Source: an uncultured Bacilli bacterium
GTDB taxonomy: Bacteria; Bacillota_I; Bacilli_A; RF39; UBA660
DNA length: 11,412 nucleotides
Assembly (NCBI GenBank): GCA_947630205.1
Contig: CANRGW010000032.1
Location: forward strand, 1 to 11,412
Direction of reading: 5' to 3'
This document shows, piece after piece, positions 6,960 through 11,412 of this stretch. Below the pieces are notes generated by a model that ran no database searches, was not told the DNA's origin, and was given only the letters and a program-made list of their open reading frames with translations. Each line of letters starts with the position of its first letter. Within the stretch, counting starts at the first letter, position 1. Made by a program: the position numbers and the translations under genes.

Positions 6960-6971
6960 CTTACTTTACAT

Positions 6972-7247
6972 CTATTCTTTAACTTTTTTTATTAAGAAAT
7001 AATTACATTTATAAGCACATAACTCTTTTAAATAATCATTCTTCGTACTAATATCATTTATTTTACTAAATCTTTCATTGGTTTTATCACAAAAACCTTT
7101 TAACCGAAGTTTATTATAAGCATAGTCTCCTAAAATATAATCAAATGGTTCAAAATAATCAGTATATTTATTTACTAATTCCTCTTGATTTAAGCAATTA
7201 TTTACATTTTCTATAACTTCATAAGTATTATTTTCTAATTTAATCAT
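6972..7247 (-). CDS. yutD: YutD-like protein (DUF1027)
   Basis: A 91-residue cytoplasmic protein matching the YutD family. It opens MIKLENNTYEVIENV, has YTDYFEPFDYILGDYAYNKL followed by RLKGF around residues 27-51 (the family hallmark, D-Y-I-x-G-D-x-x-Y-x-x-L-R-L-K-G-F), and closes with YLKELCAYKCNYFLIKKVK, resembling the family's Y-x-x-x-C-x-x-x-C-x-Y-F ending with its two cysteines. Length is normal. The role is unproven; the family is conserved across Bacilli. Its ATG overlaps the TGA of the upstream DUF4015 gene (ATGA), with AGGGAG upstream, so translation is coupled. It is followed by a terminator. Confidence 0.9.
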   Translation of the reverse strand: MIKLENNTYEVIENVNNCLNQEELVNKYTDYFEPFDYILGDYAYNKLRLKGFCDKTNERFSKINDISTKNDYLKELCAYKCNYFLIKKVKE

Positions 7248-8965
7248 CTCTTATACTCCCTATTAAATGCACTAAACTGTGTTTTATATTTATTTAAATT
7301 ACTACCACTATTCCAAGTCATATATCCACCTGTAAGACCTGCTTCATATAAACCCTCAATTTGTTTTTGAAGCATTGAGCCATCATAAGTTACATAAGGG
7401 TTCCAATATGGAGTATCATATGCAGTAATCCATGTACGAGCAACCGCTGGACTAGGTGTTTCCGTTTGTCTTAAAGCAGCCGTTTTTCCCCAATTCAACA
7501 TTGTCTGATAAGGATTTTCCCAATTACTAGGTGTTTTTTCAAAATGGTCTGTATAAGGCATAGCACTTATAGCATCAACAACATTACTAATAGCAGGCCA
7601 ATATTGTCCATAAGCCGTTACATAACCCCAAGATGACTCACCAAAGACATCGGCTGACACATAAACATTCAAATTATGAAGTTCATGAACTGCATACATT
7701 AAAAACCTTTGAATAGCCTGAGCCTTCTCTTCACCATAAGTATTTTTATAATCAATTGTACTTTCAATCGTTGTTAATCTATCAGGAAATCTTACATAAT
7801 CAAATTGAATTTCATTAAAGCCAAACAAGTTAACTGCTTCCTTAGCCAACTTAATAGTAAATTCCCAAACCCCACGTTTAAATGGACTTGGCCAGTAAGA
7901 GCCTCCTTGTTTTAATAAACTTCCATCCTTTTTACCAATAGCATCATCTTGATTATCAAGAGCATAATAATCATCTTTAAAAGTTGTAATACGACCTATA
8001 ACATAAAAACCATTTTCTTTTAATTTATCAATAGCATATTTATAATCTTCAACACTATTATTAGCATATTTATAGTTAGTTGGTGATAACTCATTATATA
8101 CTTCACTTTTATAAGCAGGAACCGTATTATCTTTTATATCAACAACAAAAGCATTAATCTTAGTTGTTTTAGCATACTCAATATAATTATCAATTGAGTT
8201 TTTAATACCTTTAGAACCATTTATATATAAAGCATACACTTCATCAGGCATTTTATTATTTTCAAAACTTACCTTTTCCGTTGGATAATAATCCAAATTA
8301 CCAGCACTTCCTCCGCCTAATTTTCCAACTCTTGCAAGATGGGTTTGATAAATCCCCTCTTCATCATAATTCTTTTTTGCTTCTTCTTCACTTGCTACTA
8401 AATACTCACTATAATAATATCCATCTTCTTCATCTTTTTTTATTTTATAATAATCAACTGTACCATCATCTAATAATTTATTATAACCAGTAATTGCAAC
8501 TTTCTCACCTTTTGCTAATAATGTTCCAAGACTTCCATCTAAATCTTTTAATAAATTAGTTGCTGTTCTAACATATAACTCTGTCTCTAAAACAACATCT
8601 TTTTCTTTACTTTTAATATTATCTTTTAAAACATAATAATCTTTCTTATCATATTCCGTCTTAAGATATTCTTTCTCTTCTTTAGTATAACCATTTTTCT
8701 CATAATATTTTATTTTCGTTCCTCTTGGAAGCGTAAGCACTTCTTTCAACTCTTCCTTTTCCTCTTCGCCTTCTTTAATATTCTCAAGTTGATATAAAGT
8801 AACTTCACTAGTATTGCTTGCTAAATAACCTGTTACACTCTTTTGCAAAACTATCTTATCACCTTTTGTAAAGATAAAAAGACAAGCCAGAATAAAAACG
8901 ACAATAATTAATAACAAAACAATATTTTTAACTTTCAATCTCTTTTTTTTCCTTTTATTATCCAT
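7244..8965 (-). CDS. Membrane-anchored putative glycoside hydrolase, DUF4015 family
   Basis: A 573-residue protein. I place the start at ATG 8965-8963 (MDNKRKKKRLK), with TAGGAG 7 bases ahead, rather than at an upstream GTG whose frame would cover that ribosome site and the promoter. A basic cytoplasmic tip is followed by one membrane helix (about 15-32). A charged beta-rich segment holds one probable SH3-like domain (about 127-192, ETELYVRTATN to YYYSEYLVAS). The DUF4015 TIM-barrel-like domain covers about 240-560, with DEVYALYING, NAFVVDIKD, FNEIQFDYVRFP (384-394, Asp389 a likely catalytic residue), YVSADVFGES (435-444) and a late GLTGGYMTWNSG strand. The family is predicted to hydrolyse polysaccharide and is related to GH13-like barrels; the substrate is unproven. 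An outer-face location and wall or exopolysaccharide target are inferred. It overlaps yutD by four bases. Confidence 0.88.
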   Translation of the reverse strand: MDNKRKKKRLKVKNIVLLLIIVVFILACLFIFTKGDKIVLQKSVTGYLASNTSEVTLYQLENIKEGEEEKEELKEVLTLPRGTKIKYYEKNGYTKEEKEYLKTEYDKKDYYVLKDNIKSKEKDVVLETELYVRTATNLLKDLDGSLGTLLAKGEKVAITGYNKLLDDGTVDYYKIKKDEEDGYYYSEYLVASEEEAKKNYDEEGIYQTHLARVGKLGGGSAGNLDYYPTEKVSFENNKMPDEVYALYINGSKGIKNSIDNYIEYAKTTKINAFVVDIKDNTVPAYKSEVYNELSPTNYKYANNSVEDYKYAIDKLKENGFYVIGRITTFKDDYYALDNQDDAIGKKDGSLLKQGGSYWPSPFKRGVWEFTIKLAKEAVNLFGFNEIQFDYVRFPDRLTTIESTIDYKNTYGEEKAQAIQRFLMYAVHELHNLNVYVSADVFGESSWGYVTAYGQYWPAISNVVDAISAMPYTDHFEKTPSNWENPYQTMLNWGKTAALRQTETPSPAVARTWITAYDTPYWNPYVTYDGSMLQKQIEGLYEAGLTGGYMTWNSGSNLNKYKTQFSAFNREYKR

Positions 8966-8985
8966 AAATAAACTCCTATAATAAT

Positions 8986-8994
8986 ATAATACCA
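8986..8994 (-). promoter_or_regulatory. Extended -10 promoter candidate for the DUF4015-yutD operon
   Basis: Minus strand TGGTATTAT is a TGn-TATTAT extended -10, about 20 bases before the ATG. No good -35 stands 17 bases upstream, so it rests on the -10 alone. A TTGGGA/TATTAT alternative would place the transcription start in the ribosome site and is less likely. Confidence 0.4.
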
Positions 8995-9096
8995 CATTTT
9001 CCCAACTTTAATAGAATTTAAATTATATTTTTTAAAAGAAAAGAAAAAATATCTTTATCACCCACTTTATGAGTTTATCTATTTTTCCTTTTTACT

Positions 9097-10590
9097 TTAA
9101 TTTTTAACTAAATTTTTCTTTTTATAAACTATTATATATACAATTAAGGAAATTACAGCAATCGTTAAAAGAACAATAACAACTATTAATATAGGAATTA
9201 TATTTGAAGAATTAGTTTCTAAAGTTTCTTCCAATAAACTTCGATTTTTAACTTTAAATTCATATTCTTTTTTAACAGTTTTATCAGCCGAAGTAACTTG
9301 AACTATAACTATTTTATTGTTTTCTAAATCACTGTTATTAAGTATTTGATAAGAGGCTTCTTCATTTACAAGTTCAATATCAAAATCTAATTCTTTCTCA
9401 TTATTTGCAATTTCTAATTCATAGTAGTTTTTTTCATTAGAAAAATTAATATCATGATTTTTTATTTTTAATTCAGCAATATCGGTTATTTTGGCCATTT
9501 CTTCTTCGGAAAGACCTCTGATAACATTTATTCTATATGTATTTATATCTCCATTTTCGGCTTCTACTTTTATTAGTATTTCATTTAAACCATTTTTAAT
9601 ATCTACTGCTCTATTTCCAAAATCTTTAACATATTTTGATTTTGGATCTGTTAGTTCGGATTTTATTGAAAGAACTTGGATATTTTCTGGAATTCTAATT
9701 TGATAACTGGTAATAGTTGGGTCAAAATTTAATTCTTCACTCCCTATCGTTAATGATTTTAAGGTATTAGTTGAACTTTTAATGGCTTCTTCACGAAAAA
9801 TAATAATATCATATTCTGTTGTAGTTGAGGCTTCCGAAGTAACCGTTAAAGTGAAATAATTACTACCAACTTTTAAATTTTTATTACCAAGTCCCTCAAT
9901 TTGACAATTTCTTCCTGCACATTGAGCCTCTATTTTAATATTATCTATATTATTTTTAACTGATGAAGCATAAGTTAATTTATTTTCATTAAATTCTGGT
10001 AATAATTCTACATTGGAAATATTTAAACTTTGTAATTTACTGTTATTATCTAAGCCATCTATTTTAAATTTCAAATCACTGTCAAGACTATAAATACATT
10101 CAGCATCATTATATACTTCTAAACATTTTAAAGAACTTAAATTTTCATAAGTATATATAGAAGCATTATTTTTGGTAACATTATCTTTTACTTTAAATTT
10201 AAAAGACATTATTGTATATTCTTTTTCCTTATCTAATTTTTTATACTTATCAACAACAAAATTTAAATTAAGAGAATTAAGCGTTCTTCCTGAACCAATT
10301 ACTCTAATTCCATCAAGACTACTTTGTTTTAAATCATAATAATTGTTATTTTCATCTAACAATTCAAAAGCATCTTCATCAAATCTAATTGCTAATCTAC
10401 CACTAGTTAAGGTAATTTCACTATTAAGTCCAAATATAGCATGAACCGTAACAACATCGCCAGAGTCTAAAGTTTTGTTAATATCTGGGGAAGTTAATAC
10501 TATATTACCAAGTTCAGCCTTAACTTCATAAGGGTTTATAAAAAATCCTAATAAAAGACAGGCTATTAAAATTATTACTTTCTTTCTCAT
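9097..10590 (-). CDS. Secreted, membrane-anchored protein with cohesin-like and three cadherin-like beta-sandwich domains
   Basis: A 497-residue protein. A signal peptide covers residues 1-25 (KK, then VIILIACLLLGFF, cleavage after VKA). Residues about 28-176 look like a cohesin/carbohydrate-binding beta-sandwich (GDVVTVHAIF, SGRLAIRFDEDAFELLD, IMSFKFKVK). Three repeats of the cadherin-like beta-sandwich type follow at about 184-266, 275-358 and 368-449. Each opens with an L-x-x-L-x-I-like strand and an F/Y-x-x-Y motif and ends in EYDIIIFRE, TYRINVIRG or EYEFKVKNR. A C-terminal helix (about 464-489) with KKK behind it anchors the protein, so the domains face outward. Cys pairs (156/165, 224/229) could form disulfides. 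The architecture suggests an adhesin or wall/matrix-binding protein. No LPXTG sortase motif is visible. A good AAAGGAG site and its own promoter precede it. No strong terminator was seen behind it. Confidence 0.85.
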   Translation of the reverse strand: MRKKVIILIACLLLGFFINPYEVKAELGNIVLTSPDINKTLDSGDVVTVHAIFGLNSEITLTSGRLAIRFDEDAFELLDENNNYYDLKQSSLDGIRVIGSGRTLNSLNLNFVVDKYKKLDKEKEYTIMSFKFKVKDNVTKNNASIYTYENLSSLKCLEVYNDAECIYSLDSDLKFKIDGLDNNSKLQSLNISNVELLPEFNENKLTYASSVKNNIDNIKIEAQCAGRNCQIEGLGNKNLKVGSNYFTLTVTSEASTTTEYDIIIFREEAIKSSTNTLKSLTIGSEELNFDPTITSYQIRIPENIQVLSIKSELTDPKSKYVKDFGNRAVDIKNGLNEILIKVEAENGDINTYRINVIRGLSEEEMAKITDIAELKIKNHDINFSNEKNYYELEIANNEKELDFDIELVNEEASYQILNNSDLENNKIVIVQVTSADKTVKKEYEFKVKNRSLLEETLETNSSNIIPILIVVIVLLTIAVISLIVYIIVYKKKNLVKN

Positions 10591-10617
10591 TCTAAAACTC
10601 CTTTTTATTATAAGTTA

Positions 10618-10646
10618 TATATAACATATTTAAACTTGTTTTTCAA
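10618..10646 (-). promoter_or_regulatory. Promoter of the cadherin-like surface protein gene
   Basis: Minus strand TTGAAA (10646-10641), 17-base spacer, TATATA (10623-10618) with an extended TG (TGTTATATA). The start is expected near 10611, giving a leader of about 20 bases with AAAGGAG. The -10 sits in the small palindrome TTATATATAA. Confidence 0.7.
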
Positions 10647-10717
10647 TGTTTTAAAAAGTAAATAAAGATAAATATTTGACTGCTAAAAAACTATTTCTCT
10701 TAGAAAAAGAAAAAAAT

Positions 10718-10783
10718 AAAAAGCAAAATATTTTTACTAAATAAGATAAATTGCTTTAAATGGTATATGTATTTTGCATTTTT
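10718..10783 (-). terminator. Probable terminator of the FAD-dependent dehydrogenase gene
   Basis: GCAAAATA (10723-10730) pairs with TATTTTGC (10770-10777), extended by AAAAA/TTTTT with one bulged base (10778), around a 39-base loop. On the minus strand the stem is followed by TTTTTATTTTTTT. The long loop lowers confidence. The rest of the 236-base gap 10591-10826 is A/T-rich with only the surface-protein promoter. Confidence 0.5.
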
Positions 10784-10826
10784 ATTCTTTATAATTTTTT
10801 TATAATTTTTTATTCTTTGCCGTTAT

Positions 10827-11412
10827 TTAATTAGTGGTAACTTTGCTTTTACTATTCTTCTTTTTCTTAATTCTTTCTAAAATATCTCTACTAGCAACTA
10901 ATCCCGTTGCTGCTGCTATAACAATATTTCCAGCTTTTCCTGCTCCATCACCTATAAAATATATATTCATATCATTAGCTTTAAAATGATTATCTGTTTC
11001 TATTTCATTACTGAAAAATTTAATCTCAGGACCATAAAGTAAAGTTTCATCATTATTGACACCAGGAATAATTTTATCAAGGGCTTCTAAACCATCAAGA
11101 ATATTGGTAATAATCCGATGTGGCATTACTAAGGCCAAGTCTCCAGGAACGCAATCTTTTAAAGTTGGCGTAATAAATTGTTTTTCAAGTCGACTGGCTC
11201 TCGTTCTTCGAAATTTTTTTAAGTCTCCTAAAGTTTGAATAATTGGTTTAGAGTCACCTAAAACATTGGCAATTCTAGCAATCGATTCTCCATATTCTCT
11301 TGTATTTGTTACAGGTTCTGTTAAATTTACTTTACTGATAAAGGCAAAATTGGTATTATTAGACTTAGTTTCCTTTAAAGCATGCCCATTTACACAGATA
11401 TAACCATAATAA
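10827..11412 (-). CDS. FAD-dependent dehydrogenase, COG2509-type, C-terminal part (runs off right edge)
   Basis: The frame is open from the right edge to TAA at 10829-10827, giving 195 visible codons; the start lies outside. The fragment starts YYGYICVNGHALKETKSNNT, continues with VPGDLALVMPHRI and ALDKIIPGVNNDETLLYGPE, and ends with a classic flavin-binding C-terminal motif, MNIYFIGDGAGKAGNIVIAA, about 40 residues before a Lys-rich tail. This matches the uncharacterised FAD-dependent dehydrogenases (NAD(P)/FAD oxidoreductases, typically 450-550 residues), where G-x-G-A-G-x-A-G-G-I lies near the end. The N-terminal nucleotide-binding region would be outside. Substrate is unknown. A shorter reading from TTG at 11138 is not credible, since homology continues upstream of it. 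Confidence 0.88.
   Translation of the reverse strand, partial: YYGYICVNGHALKETKSNNTNFAFISKVNLTEPVTNTREYGESIARIANVLGDSKPIIQTLGDLKKFRRTRASRLEKQFITPTLKDCVPGDLALVMPHRIITNILDGLEALDKIIPGVNNDETLLYGPEIKFFSNEIETDNHFKANDMNIYFIGDGAGKAGNIVIAAATGLVASRDILERIKKKKNSKSKVTTN

Larger units (their letters stand above)
4951..6971 (-). repeat. Tandem duplication, unit B
   Basis: Partner of 2789-4930, offset about 2.04 kb. The similarity at the high-coordinate end stops at 6971, one base before the yutD stop codon (6974-6972). The breakpoint therefore spared yutD and carried its downstream terminator and the paralogue promoter as part of the unit. Confidence 0.88.

Noticed and set aside
2787..6971. Mobile element or phage origin for the 2-kb repeats
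   Set aside because: There is no transposase, integrase, terminal inverted repeat or target duplication. The repeats are gene-length direct copies with divergence in the coding middle, better explained by tandem gene duplication.
8966..8995. GTG start extending the DUF4015 protein by ten residues
   Set aside because: The extension would translate through the TAGGAG ribosome site and the -10 element, has no ribosome site of its own, and adds MVLYYYRSLF ahead of a typical basic tip and anchor.
9045..9086. Possible terminator after the cadherin-like gene
   Set aside because: AAAAATA/TATTTTT and an inner ACTCA/TGGGT pairing exist, but large unpaired parts and only A/T outer pairs make it too weak to annotate. 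Read-through into the DUF4015 operon cannot be excluded.
10674..10706. TTGACT on the plus strand near 10677
   Set aside because: No usable -10 follows at 16-18 bases and no plus-strand gene lies downstream.
10827..11138. Short 103-residue protein starting at TTG 11138
   Set aside because: The frame is open and homologous upstream to the window edge, so this is only the tail of the FAD-dependent dehydrogenase.

Overview
This is a very AT-rich window in which every supported gene lies on the minus strand, so transcription runs from high to low coordinates. Short tight operons, strong AGGAGG-type ribosome sites, standard stop codons with tryptophan written as TGG (no sign of UGA recoding), and the families YutD, DUF1292 and YjbA/UPF0736 all point to a low-GC Bacillota, class Bacilli. 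An uncultured gut-type Bacilli lineage (RF39/Erysipelotrichales-like) fits best. The lineage assignment is inference.

Layout in transcription order, right to left. The 3' part of a COG2509-type FAD-dependent dehydrogenase runs in from the right edge (10827-11412) and ends at a probable terminator. Next is a secreted, membrane-anchored adhesin-like protein with a cohesin-like domain and three cadherin-like beta-sandwich domains (9097-10590). It is followed by a membrane-anchored DUF4015 putative glycoside hydrolase (7244-8965) that overlaps yutD (6972-7247) by ATGA. Then come two tandem paralogues (4949-6853 and 2787-4811), each with its own promoter. They encode single-pass membrane proteins with Asn-rich tails and a conserved C-terminal KPVLYLYP...EWGG domain. 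Next is a DUF1292 gene with a long disordered/coiled-coil protein gene (1229-2662). Last are a small two-helix membrane protein, a YjbA-like protein (221-1087), and the start of a gene leaving the left edge (1-173).

Much of the window is devoted to the cell surface: four of the proteins have a signal peptide or single anchor with a large, probably external, domain. The remaining genes are conserved Bacilli genes of poorly known function.

The most distinctive feature is the roughly 2.04-kb tandem duplication. Its unit is terminator + promoter + gene. The 5' regulatory DNA, N-terminal tail, membrane helix and C-terminal domain stayed nearly identical, while the middle, a possible beta-propeller, diverged strongly. 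No tRNA, rRNA, CRISPR array, insertion sequence or riboswitch was seen, and no gene-free stretch exceeds 300 bases.
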